From Tigriopus japonicus (taxonomy: Eukaryota; Arthropoda; Copepoda; Harpacticoida; Harpacticidae), in assembly GCA_010645155.1 (NCBI GenBank), contig CM021320.1, positions 7,826,270 through 7,890,269 on the forward strand: a stretch of DNA of 64,000 bases. Reading direction: 5' to 3'. Position 1 is the stretch's first letter; every line of letters starts with the position of its first letter. The position numbers were made by a program, and so were the translations under genes. This document shows, one piece after another, positions 43,709 through 54,296 of the stretch. The notes beneath the pieces were generated by a model that saw only the letters and a program-made list of their open reading frames with translations, was not told where the DNA came from and made no database searches.

Positions 43709-46700
43709 TTACGAGGCGTCAGCACTTCGGTCATTAAGGATAAGTCCCAACTTTGCATTGACAGCGCCCGATCCCCCCAGAATTTGCATCTTCATTGGCG
43801 GCTCTCCCTCTTTGATGAGGATCATGGCTGAACTTGGAGACGACAGCGACGAATCTGTCAAGAGGCGTTTTCCCACCGTGGTCTTTTTCTCGACTTCGGT
43901 TCGCATAAGGGCATTGATTTTGGCCAAATCCTTGGCCGGACTCCGACTGAAGCTGTACGAGAGTGGTTTATGAGGCGAAAGGGGGTTGAACCGAACTTTG
44001 TCCTCGGGTGCCGATTTGAGTGGTCGAATAAACACCTTGTGGTTGTCCGATACCTTGCGACAAGGTGATTGCGGATGAGCTCTCAATTTGGGCAGCGGTG
44101 ACAAAGGAGGGGCCTCGTTTTGACGACTGCGACGGAACTTGCGGCTAAACTCCTGAAGCCTCTCCATGAAGACGGTGTTATAGAATTTGATCAAATCTCC
44201 GCGCTCTTCGCCGTCCACAATAGTGGACGAAGCGGCCAATTTGGTGGGCGTGGGATGGGATTTAACTGCGGCTAGCTTCTCCTTGTCGTCCGTTTGGCCT
44301 CCGTCTTGCGGATTTCCACCGGCAATCAAGTCCGATTTTGTTCTCAAGAGCACACTTCGATATACATGACTGGCGGCCTGCGGTTGGTTTCTGTAGTTCT
44401 TCATGATGTCCGTGAAGTTCTTGTCCTGTCCGACCACTTTGCACACGATGTACAAAGAGCACATCAGGAGCTGATCCATGTGTCGGTCTTTCATGAGGAG
44501 AGTATGCTTGATCATTGTGTGTTCAAACGTGGTCCAGATCTTCCTTTTGATATCCTCGTCCGTGAGCTGAAGAGTGTGACACAAGAGATCAAGGCGAAGA
44601 TGTGCCAAGTGGTACACTTTCCGAAAAAACAAGGCCAACGACCCCGTACGTTTGGGGCGGAGAGGTTGAGTAGAGCCATCCTCATCGACGATCATCATGA
44701 CTTTTCCATTGCCAAGAGACCGAACTGCTCCAGAAGAGGCAATCCCGCCACCTGCAAAAACAAAATGAGACTATAAATGAGGCAAAGACGAGTACAACAA
44801 GGGAAAAAAGACATTACAAAGAATCAGACTGAGCAACAACTGGGACTATCGAATATGGAGTGCAGAATCATTATTCGAAGGCCGTGACCGTGATTACTTA
44901 CCTTGACCTTGAACCTGCACATATTGTTTCTGAGGACTGAGCAAAGATTGTCCGGCTCGAACCGGTGAAGTGGGTGCAATCTGATTCGGTGCATCTCCAA
45001 ATGCTAGTTGCCTTCTGGCGACGGCAGATACCACAGGAGATTTGAAGCGGTCCCCAGCCATAGGCGCTACAACAAAAAAAAGCAAAGTGTTCAATCAAAT
45101 TGCTAAAAATGGCGAACTCCAAGTAGATTTTTTTTTCCTGCCGAATATTCTCGTTCACACAAAAAGGAAACGACTTACATTTGGTGGCAAAGGGTCTTTT
45201 GTGATGAGAGAGCGGTGATTGACCGGGAACTGGTTCGATCTGAGGCTCGCCCACGTGCTGACCGGGTAGAGACACCTCTTCACAAGAGGGCACGCCCAAC
45301 GGGTCCTTAAGAATGGCTTCCCAGAGGGGGCTCTCCCGAGTCCAAGCCCGGGATTCCAGGATCTGTTCCTCAATTCTCTGAAGATGCTTGACCACGTCTC
45401 TCGCCAGGGAGTCCTCGGTACGAATAATAACCTCAATCACCTTGTAGAAGTGAATGGGCTCGAGCTTTAGGGTATCCAGGATCCAAGGGAAGGTCCTCTG
45501 AGAATTGTAGGAGAAAATCACGACCTCCAGGCAACAGGCGAACAAGGCTTGGTGAAACAGATCGTGCTCCAAAAGGTTGGCCAAGGGTTTGTTCTTCTTT
45601 TGCTCCGAGATCAGGATGGATTCCAGCATCTTGTAGTACAGAATCACACCCATTTTGAGACGCATGCGTGCGAATGAGTTATGAGAGCCTGGGTGCTTGT
45701 CGCTGGGAGCTGTGTACTGCGAACAAAACGTGTCGCCCATTTCTTGGACGCGCTTCACTACCGCATCGTTGGGGTCGACCTCGCAGGATTGGAACACACT
45801 CAAAAGTCTCTGACTGGGTTCGGCTTCGCGTCGACCGATGAGGGCGTTCAAGCGGGACACCAAGTAGGTGGCTGTGGACACGGGAGTCACTTTCAATTGC
45901 TCTTTGGCCCGTAAGTAGTGCTTGCCGCTTAATGGAGTGGTGGGAATCAAGTTGGAACCTTCGAATTGCGTGTTCAAATTCCTCCGAGCCACGAGTTTTT
46001 CGCCCACATCGCTCACGTCGACCACGTTGTGGCCCGAGAACTTGGAGGGCGTCCCAATCTCTTCATTAGCATCCTCGCCCAAAAACACCCGCTCGTCATA
46101 CTCACCGATGCTGAGAATGTAAGCCTCATAGTCCTTGCGGACATTCTTCGCATTGACATCGAACACCAGAGGATCCAGGATACCGGTCAAACTCTGAGGA
46201 TCGCCTTTCAATAGCTGTGAACAGAAAATCGTGATTGAGCATCGCACGATGTCGAAATCGAAGCAAGAACACGCGTTATACCTTTTGATCGAAGAACTTC
46301 TTGATGTGGGGTTTCCACCAATGCTCGCGGATAGTCTTGACTTCGGTGATAATGCCATCGTGCATGCGACACAATTGCTCCAGGATGCAGGGGGGCTCAT
46401 CCGGAGTTCCTTCGGGATGTTGAAATCGCTCGTTGAGCAAATCGTGTCGCTGAGCCACGAGGGCGTTTCCGTACACGTAGTCCACGCAAGACAAAAGCAA
46501 ATGGTACGAGTTCACCAAATCGTCGGAGATGGCGGTAAAGTCCTTTTTGACCCGGACAAACAAGCCCCAACAGAAGTCGAAAACGTCTCCGGGGGTGCAA
46601 GGGGGTTTCCTAGTCGTGGACAAAAAAAAGAACACGGTGAATTGACGGAGATAGCCCAACCAATGCGCCCGATCTTACTTTTGTTTCCGCGAGCGCACCG

Positions 46701-47486
46701 TCTTGTGCGGATCTTTGGCCGGATCTTTGAACAACTCGACAAAGATGGGTTGATACTTTTTAAAGATGACATTGGACACGGCGAAATTGCGTTCGAGCGA
46801 ATCAATCTTCTCGCGGAACTGCGCTTTCAAATTGGACATATCGGCCCACTTTTTGGCCTTGTTGAAGAACTGGATCAAACTGAGTTTGCACGAGCGAAGT
46901 AATCGCGTCAGAGACACGCCATTGCCTTCCACCGAATCGTCCACGGACCCGCCCACCGTGGCCATGGGCGCGTTATGGCAGGCCACGTACAAAGCGCAAG
47001 CCAACCAATGCAATTGATGACCCTAATGACCAAAGTATCAAACGCGTGAGTCCAAATTGCCCATGAGTGACTCAATTACTCCTTCACTCTCTCTCCCTCA
47101 CTCATCCCGCGTTCTAGCGAGATTGATTCACTTACCTCCAGGGTGTAATGTTGGCGAATTTGTTGGTAAGATTGCCACGCCTCTTCGGCCGTGTGCGTGT
47201 CCATGTTCAACTCGCGACACAACGCGTCATATTGACAGCGGATCAAGGCCAATTCGGGACAAGGCGTGGCCGCCGAACCCGCCCCATCGTCAGAGACGGG
47301 ATCGGGTTTGACCTTGGGCCGGCCTTCTTCGTCCTCGTCATCTTGGCGTTCGCGCTTCACGGGTTGAGGCGTTGAGGGCTCGGGGCGCGCCCTCGCGGTT
47401 GCCACAGTTGTTGTGGCTGTTGATGAGGATGATGATGAGGCCTCCGCGGCAGCCGCCGCTGAACTCCCGCGAGTGACCTTTTTCAT
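43709..47486 (-). CDS. RBL1: Retinoblastoma-like pocket protein, p107/p130 type
   Basis: Six exons on the minus strand (47136-47486, 46679-47022, 46282-46609, 45179-46214, 44902-45066, 43709-44751) splice in frame to 1088 aa. Landmarks: HWLACALYVACHNA, SLTRLLRSCKLSLIQFF and NFAVSNVIFKKYQPIF (N-terminal cyclin-like region); VFLGEDANEEIGTPSKF; pocket A from about residue 449 (TPVSTATYLVSRL); a short spacer with RRQLAFGDAP, an RxLxF cyclin-docking motif; pocket B from RPKRTGSLALFFRKVYHLA through NFTDIMKNYRNQPQA; then EERGDLIKFYNTVF. These match p107/p130 better than RB1. The protein would bind E2F/DP and act in DREAM/MuvB-type repression of cell-cycle genes. The spacer is short and the Ala/Ser-rich N-terminus is lineage-specific. 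Whether RBL1 or RBL2 cannot be separated; RBL1 is used as a label. Confidence 0.92.
44752..44901 (-). other. Pocket-protein gene intron 5
   Basis: A 150-base phase-1 intron with minus-strand donor GTAAGTAATC and acceptor TTTTTGCAG. Introns 1-4 lie at 47023-47135, 46610-46678, 46215-46281 and 45067-45178. All have GT-AG ends and join conserved sequence in frame. Confidence 0.88.
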
Positions 47487-48126
47487 AGTGCGCTCGAGCG
47501 AGGCAGGCAGGGATCCACGAGCAAGAGCGGGAGAAAGAGAGCAAGAGGCCGATGTTGTTCAACGAATGCAAAAGCACGCGTGGAACTGGAAACCCGGAAA
47601 ATCTCTCAGGCCATGGAATCAATCCCTCACGGGGCGGGCAAATGACCTTCCAACCGGGATGTTCCGCCAGGATAGGCGCTCTCTTATCGATACGGGTATC
47701 AGGCGGGTCTGCGGGGTTTATAATCTTCGCCTTTGAGCCCGAGGGATATTCGTACCGATGAACCACTGAACCCACTCTCGTGCACTCTCCTCCCAAAAGC
47801 GATCGAATCACCATTATAAGACGCCGAGTTCCGAACGGGTGACCAATCGCCCCCAAACACAATGACAAAGCGGAGTCTAAAATTGGCGAGGTCGTAAGGT
47901 TCTGCGTGGCGTGAATTGCGAGCGAATTCGGCCAAAGTTATGGAAAATATAGGGGTGTTTTATAACGGAGGTGGAGAGGATCGAGTAACGGCCTTTTATC
48001 AGTCGACAGAACCGGCCAGTTCAGAGTTTCAAGATCACCCTGATCGATGCTGAAGTTTCTCAGTTTGTTGTTGTGCTTCTTAGGCGGATTCGGCATTGCC
48101 GGCCGCTTGTCCAATGGCCGGGCCAT

Positions 48127-48138
48127 GGGCGGGAAAAA
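48127..48138 (-). promoter_or_regulatory. Candidate E2F site GGGCGGGAAAAA
   Basis: The reverse complement TTTTTCCCGCCC contains a full E2F consensus (TTTSSCGC). It lies about 640 bases upstream of the pocket-protein start codon. p107-type genes are known E2F targets in mammals. Confidence 0.5.
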
Positions 48139-48361
48139 CGAGTGAAGCGAAAGTAGATCCATCTTTCGCGCCATGAACATTCCCGTCCGGAGCTCATTTG
48201 AGCCATTCGGGGTGAATTGACTCTTAGAACTTATGATTAAGGGCTCGCAAACTGAGAAACCTTGCAGTATTAACGCATGATCTAAGACCCACTTCCCGAG
48301 TTTAAATGCCCGGGCTTTAAATAGGCCAAGCGTAGGAATCCCCGCTTCTTTGTGGTGCTGG

Positions 48362-48373
48362 TTTTTCCCGCCC
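48362..48373 (+). promoter_or_regulatory. Candidate E2F site TTTTTCCCGCCC
   Basis: Identical in 12 of 12 bases, in inverse orientation, to the site at 48127-48138, and about 880 bases upstream of the pocket-protein start codon. Confidence 0.5.
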
Positions 48374-48692
48374 AAACCGAGTGTGATTTTTCAAAGGCAC
48401 CTTAATTTCGCGCTATGATTAGACTTTGGATATCGCAGAATCTTGATTTCCCAACAACCCCATGGCACTTTTTAATAACTGATTTGAAACTCAGTATATA
48501 AAGCCAAAATGGCTTCCGTTTGGAATAGAACAGAGCGGACACATTGAGAGGGTCTGAAACGTTCGCCAAATTAAATAACTATGGACCCCTATGTGTCCGT
48601 GTGATTCGAGAAGGCGCTAGATAGCGCTATATATTTGGTCATTGCGTGACACGCCATCTTGTTGTTTGTTATGACATAAAAATAGTTTCATG

Positions 48693-49979
48693 CAGTGCTT
48701 CCATATCTTGCGTTTTTTGCTCAAATTTTGCGCTTTTTGTGGTCGAGTTTGCGCGTATTTGTGGGCTCTTGCGCTTTGAGCTTTAGAGCTCTAAAGTCGT
48801 AAAAAGTTATGAAATACCATTTTCAGAGGTAAATAATCCTGAATTTTTAGTGATACCAACGAAATTGCATTGCTTTCAATTCTGAAAAATATAAATTTGT
48901 CTGCCAAATATTGTTAAGCCTTCGGAGTTTGAAAAAATAAGGTACTTTGGTAAGATGTTAAAACATTACAAGTGTGTCTGAATTTCAGACTTTGCTTAGG
49001 AAAACAATATTTGGCACGTACATTAATACTTTTCAAAGTCGCAAAAAAATGCAATTTCGTTGGTAACACTAAAAAATCATGATTATTTAACCCTGGAAAT
49101 GGTATTTTTATCACTTTTATAACGTTTGGGATATTCCATAGTTAACAAAAAACAGCATCAATTTGATGATTTAGAATTACCAAGAAAAAAGTTCTATGTA
49201 TTATTTTCAAAAGAGGGACTTTCTTCATTCATTGTTGTCTTTTAATCTAACTGAGGTTGACATTAGTACTTGACTCCTTTTTTTGCGGATATTTTATTAC
49301 CGCTTCAAGGAATGCGATACCCTGTGAATGAAAGGATTTCTCCCGACAGCTTCAATCCGACCCCCAACAGGATTCGAACCTACGCCAACTGGGGAAGCAC
49401 TTGCACTCTGCACTTTTAAGAACGTGCTAGTACGCGTGGCCACTCTGGCTTCCTTTAGAATTTATAAACTGTCAACTCTTTGATAATTGGTACCCCTTTT
49501 TGTGACTATATTCATTATGATAACAAGTGATGTGATCATTTTTTCACGACTGTATGGGCGGAATTACTTGTGATGCAAGATTTATTTTACTATGAAAAAG
49601 TGAAAAAGATTCCCTGAATAAAGAAGACACTCAAAGATTTTAAAAAGTTTTTATTATTTACACAATGACACATAGTACCATGGTTTATTCTTCACTTAGC
49701 CTCACATGAGTTTAGATTTTTGATCTTTTTTTCAACATTTTATTTTGTCTTTTTCAGCTTTTTGTCACATTTCGCCACGCTCATTTTGGCGGGAAAAAAG
49801 TTTGGAGAACATGTATTTTAAAGAGAGTGAAAGTTAGATAAAACATTGTAAGATTATAACCTGTGATGTCTTACGCATTTTCATGCACTTTCTCATTTGT
49901 CATCAAAAAATCTTGCGCCTTTTCTTGCACCATTTGCAAATTTTCTTGCTCGTTTCGATCATGACCCTCTGGAGGCACT
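48693..49979. mobile_element. hAT-like element with CAGTGCYTCCA termini
   Basis: A 1287-base element starts CAGTGCTTCCA and ends with the inverse CAGTGCCTCCA. The flanking direct repeat TTTCATG is at 48686-48692 and 49980-49986 (8 bases if one terminal base is counted with the target). Subterminal TTGCGCTTTTTG motifs occur at both ends in opposite orientations. No transposase. The interior contains a tRNA-like sequence. A truncated relative ends at 10579. Confidence 0.75.
49355..49452 (-). ncRNA. tRNA-like sequence with perfect B box
   Basis: On the minus strand there is an A-box-like GCCAGAGTGGCC, a possible anticodon-type stem (GCAC...GTGC), a long variable region and a perfect B box, GGTTCGAATCC. 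The acceptor stem does not pair and the anticodon arm is irregular, so it is not a functional tRNA. It is more likely a tRNA-derived (class II, Leu/Ser-like) pseudogene or the head of a SINE, lying inside a DNA transposon. Confidence 0.5.
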
Positions 49980-49986
49980 GTTTCAT

Positions 49987-51021
49987 GCTTGGGCAAAGTG
50001 ACGACCAGCTAGCGTCTAGCACCAGGAACCTCTCACCACAGGACGCGACCTTCAGCTGACGCGTAGCCCAATGAGGCCCTTAAAACGGTGCGGCTCTGCA
50101 GTGAATTTGAACGAAATTGCCGAAAGACGATAGAAATAGGTGTTTGATAGCAAACATCACTTCAGAACATTGTTGCAGCATTAGATAGTGCTCCTTTTCC
50201 TCCCATTCATTTTTACAACGATGCTTTCTGTTCTCTGGAATTAGTCAAAACTGAGCTCCTTCAGACCAATATCTCGCACAAAATGGAGAATGGATCTCGA
50301 ATAAATGCATATGTAACTTAAATATAATAATACCAACTTCAGACAACGAGTTCAGTTATACTTCGATCAAGTTTCATGAAGATTGGGCGTCTTTTTAGAA
50401 AACTGTGGCCATGTTATTAACAATGAAACTCACAGCCACAGTATCCACACTCTTCCCCATAAAAACATCATTTTTAATCAGCATTTTATCGTCTGAAATC
50501 CTTGAAATCCATTAGATGCCAAATACCAACATTTTGATCAGCCAAACCAAGAGGAAGCACGAGATTAAACAATTTTTTTGTCAACTAGTAGTTGAGTTGT
50601 TGATGATTCCCTCACACTGATTATTCATGCAGAATGCAGTGAAGAACAGATCACTCTCATGGAGCACTGTATTCTTCGCTTTGATGGTGTTGTTTGGTAC
50701 TTATAATCTGAAACCATTGGTATTTCAGGATAAGTTGAATAGGGTTGATAATGAGTGGTGAACGTGATTTACCCAAGAGTGGGTTGCACTTAATTATCTC
50801 TAAGAGACAGAAACACAAACTAGAATCATGTCTAGACAATTTGTTCACTGATTTAGTACAAAATATTGAATATTGAGTCCATAACACTTCCCTATCGTTC
50901 ACTCCAGAGGGCCTCATTGTGCTCTCAAAAACAACAACAAACAGCTGTCTTCGCATCCTCTTCTGTAAGTATATCCATGCTAGCTAGCACTAGCCATGCC
51001 CGTCTGTGTTCTTCGCTAAAA
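49987..51021. other. Unassigned stretch, no recognisable gene
   Basis: AT-rich DNA between two hAT-like elements. A 99-codon minus frame (50657-50956) and other short frames lack any recognised motif. I see nothing else. Confidence 0.4.
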
Positions 51022-51029
51022 GTTGTGGT

Positions 51030-52698
51030 CAGGGTTGCCAACTGGCGATTTCTATCGCCAGATTTCACGAATCTATCGATTTTGAAACGTGTCTGGCGAT
51101 AGAAAAATTAATCTGGCGAAATCAGCTGATCTGGCGATAAATCTGGCGATTTTGATCTCACTGGCAATAAATCTGGCGATTTTAGTATATCTGGCGATAA
51201 ATTTGGCGAAATGAGCAAATTTGGCGAAAAATTAAGCGAAATCGGGGAAGTTTGGCGAAAAAAATTGGTAAAATCGCTCATTTTTTGGCGATAACTCTGG
51301 CAAATTTTGATTCTCTCTCTTTATGATTTTGACTTTCATTCTGACTGAAAACCAAGGATTAAATATTTTAGACGACAATCACTTATTGACCAAAGTATTG
51401 TTTCTTGATTTGATTGTGCTTTTACCTAGAGCGGGAATATTTTGTTTCGCTCTTTTTTTGTAGAACTTAAAGGCTTTATTTAAAAGAAGTGCAAAGGTCT
51501 CGATTTGAAGGTCTTCTCTGATTAGAGAGTTCCTCGGGACCCAAGTTCTGATTGGTCAATTGCGCCTTGCGCCAACGTGAATAGATGTGGCATGTCTTGA
51601 AAGCTTTTGTCCAAGGAAAATTGCGATTAAATGGCTTTCAATCCAATAGATACATGCTGCAGATACAGATTGACATTTTACTACATAAAGAAATTTCAAC
51701 ATTCTCTAGCATTTTTTTCTTTTCCTCAAACAAAGTCCAGAACCACCAATTTGGAAATGGCATGTAAAGTGCCACCCTTTTTCAGCAACTGAGATCCCCT
51801 GTCTTCTCCTTGCCCTCCCAATCTCATGTAGAGTAGAGATCATCAGAGTGTCCAAAAATAGAAAGGGTTGACTCTTTCCACTTTTTCATACAATCTCATG
51901 TCTAAAACTTCATATATTTGTTGGGGGCCCCTCTTTCTTAGTGGTATAAAACATTCAATATGTTAATCTTCATTTAGAAGCCATGAATTGGTGATCTTTT
52001 GGGGCCTGAAAGCTTCCAAGACAAGCCGCATCTAGTCATGTTGGCGCAAGGGGTTGATTGACCAATCAGAACTTGGGTCCCAAGGAAGCCTCTAATCAGA
52101 GAAGACCTTCAAATCGAGACCTTTGTACTTCTTTTAAATAAAGCCTTTAGTAGAACTTACTTCCTCCCTCTTTGCGACAAATCTTTCCATTAGACGACCC
52201 ATTATAAATTTTAAAGTCTCTTCTTGACGACTTTCAGGGACTCTATCAGGCAGCTAATTCCAACTCCGTTACAGACCAATGCTTTTATGAGACATGACTT
52301 TTCCCCAATCGTGTTTTATTTTATTTTTACATTTACGTGGAATAACATTCTATGTACCAATTAAAATAGGTAAAAAATGCAGACTAGATTCTGAAACAAT
52401 AGAGTTTGGGTAAAATTGACTGTTATGAAGTCAAAAGCTTCGGCAAACTTATGTGTAACTGATTTTGAAAAATTCCCAATTTGATTTTCCTTATGGTAGG
52501 GCCAATTGAAATCCTAAAAGAACTATGCATACTCTTATTTTGCGATTGCCCGTGTTGGGTTTTGGTATAAAAAATGTTTTTTTTTTACTATTTGAGTGAT
52601 CACGTAAAATCTGGCGATTTTTCAAATGAGGTTGCGAATTCTGGCGAATTTCGGTGGCAAATCTGGCGATAAGAGCCGTCGAAGACCTGGCAACCCTG
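51030..52698. mobile_element. hAT-like element, CAGGGTTGCCA termini, TSD GTTGTGGT
   Basis: Terminal inverted repeats CAGGGTTGCCA with perfect 8-base direct repeats GTTGTGGT at 51022-51029 and 52699-52706. The 1669-base span includes a second nested element (51468-52149). Subterminal arrays of ATCTGGCGATAAATCTGGCG (51085-51300) recur at the right end (52605-52690). No transposase frame, so non-autonomous. CAGGGTTGCCA-type termini are common among arthropod hAT elements. Confidence 0.9.
51468..52149. mobile_element. Nested hAT-like MITE, TSD GTAGAACT
   Basis: A 682-base element inserted in the CAGGGTTGCCA element. It has inverted arms of about 100 bases, outer sequence TAAAGGCTTTATTTAAAAGA, and perfect 8-base TSD GTAGAACT at 51460-51467 and 52150-52157. 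Relatives occur at 7799-7870 and 56186-56273. Confidence 0.9.
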
Positions 52699-53139
52699 GT
52701 TGTGGTGCTTTATTGTGGTTTGAATGTGGTCTTCAACTTCGTCTCGTTACCCATACGGATTGAAAATTGCTCAATCCGTATACACATGAAGTACTTCCAG
52801 GCTTAAGCTTTAACTTTTTAACATATCAAACAAGGGTTTCATTAGGGAAACTGCCAGAAACAGTGATTCCCACGACCCCAAATTCAAGACTCAGTAGGAC
52901 AATCAAACCAATTTTTGCAACCTAGTGTTCAAAAGGTAAGGCCATGCGAACGCTATCGACATCCAAACACTGAAATAAATACTTCAAAAAACACTCTTAA
53001 AGGGACCTCACCCCACTCGATAAATTCCTGGCATGATCTTTTAAGCAATATGAAATGTTTTTCCCTCAAATTTACTAGGATTAAACTGAAACTAGTGATG
53101 GACAAAAATTACTTTTTGGGGTTTCAGTTTTACTTTTGC

Positions 53140-54003
53140 CTAGGGATGGGTGACACCGGCAATTTTGACCTCGACACCGACACCGACACCGGAAGGTTGA
53201 AACCGACACTGACACCGACGTCAAAGTTTGCCATCGACACCGTGGTGTCGACACCGACACCAAGCACGACACCGACACCAGTAATTCATATTAGAATTTG
53301 GGGTTTAAAAATCATCATCCTAAGTTTTATCAAATACATAACAAGTTCCAACCTTTTTTGGTGGCCCTTAACCTCAAATGAAGGGTAAGCAACATAACTT
53401 TCCCGTTTGGAATTTTTTACAAGTAGGGTCCAGAATTATATTTTTTCGTAGTATTTCCCAAACTTTTCTAATATTTTGGTTGTTTAAAGGAAAAAATCTA
53501 TTGGGGAAATTGAAATTTCTATTGTTAAATCCGGTTTGTGTCAAGTGTGCCTCCAACAACAACTAATTAGATTTTAATTAACCTTGATCAAAATTTCAGC
53601 TGATTCCACAAAATAAGCGCCTCTTGCGGTCGTATTGAGACATAGTTCCCAGCTAGAGAGAGGTTTTTAATGCCACTTTTGGCAAAACTTTGGAGAAATA
53701 GGTTTATCCTTAGATGCTTACATTTCTTTGCAATGGCATTTTGTTATCAAAATCGTACATTTCGGAGAAATGTTGATTTCAAGAAAATCTTGAACGGTTT
53801 GCCAAAGAGTGGCATTAAAACACCCTGCTTTACAAGCCTTTTAACGTAATTTTTGCGCGATTTGCGGAACTTTCGGAAAAAACTCACGAAACCTTAAAAC
53901 GTCGACACCAGAAACCTGGTGTCGACACTGACACCGAAATCCAAAAAAGCCGGTGTCGGTGTCGACACCTCGACACCGACACCGGCTTCTCGCCCACCCC
54001 TAC
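53140..54003. mobile_element. hAT-like element with CACCGACACC subterminal repeats
   Basis: The left end TAGGGATGGGTGACACCGG and inverted right end TAGGGGTGGGCGAGAAGCCGG-like sequence bound about 864 bases. Flanks ACTTTTGC (53132-53139) and AGTTTTGC (54004-54011) differ at one base, fitting a diverged 8-base TSD. Tandem GACACCGACACC repeats lie next to both ends in opposite orientation. Non-coding. Confidence 0.7.
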
Positions 54004-54085
54004 AGTTTTGCCTACCAAAACCAAAAGCAGGCATTCACTACAAACACTGGAATTACACATCAAAGTCTAGTTGGCCACCGTGAGT

Positions 54086-54271
54086 GAATACCCCGAGTTT
54101 GAGAACGTCGAATTCAAGATCTAAGTGAAGACGGCCCGCTCAAGAGCTCGTCTGAAGGGTGACCAGTTCGAGGGCTTTAGCCCGAGAACTGGTCACCCGA
54201 AAGACGAGCTCGAGAGCGGAAGCCGTCTTCACTTAGATCTTGAATTCGACGTTCTCAAACTCGGGGTATTC
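54086..54271. repeat. 186-base near-perfect hairpin
   Basis: Two arms of about 91 bases are inverse complements with roughly seven mismatched positions and one 2-base indel. They close on GGGC-TTTA-GCCC at 54172-54183. The arms are GC-richer than the surrounding sequence and contain AACGTCGAATTCAAGATC. The conservation between arms implies recent origin or maintained pairing. It could be a foldback element or a structured RNA source; no flanking TSD was identified. Confidence 0.85.
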
Positions 54272-54296
54272 GCAATATCGTTCGTTTGGCTCACTC
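54272..54296 (+). repeat. 25-base perfect inverted repeat, left member
   Basis: The 25 bases directly after the hairpin (starting GCAATATCGTTCG and ending GGCTCACTC) recur exactly in inverse orientation at 55610-55634. Together with the hairpin they may delimit a roughly 1.5-kb element. Confidence 0.75.

Larger units (their letters stand above)
47487..48692. other. Upstream region of the pocket-protein gene
   Basis: Contains the 5' flank of the minus-strand gene, with a pair of E2F-like sites (48127-48138, 48362-48373). A 145-codon minus frame at 47938-48375 has no recognised domain and begins with a non-ATG codon. I treat it as unlikely coding sequence. Confidence 0.45.

Noticed and set aside
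43709..47486. RB1 (pRb) as the identity of the pocket protein
   Set aside because: The GTPSKF segment, the NYRNQPQ motif and the EERGDLIKFYN block are p107/p130 features; length also fits that group better.
47938..48375. 145-codon minus-strand frame upstream of the pocket-protein gene
   Set aside because: It begins with a non-ATG codon, has no recognised domain and overlaps both candidate E2F sites. Could be a 5' exon, but unsupported.
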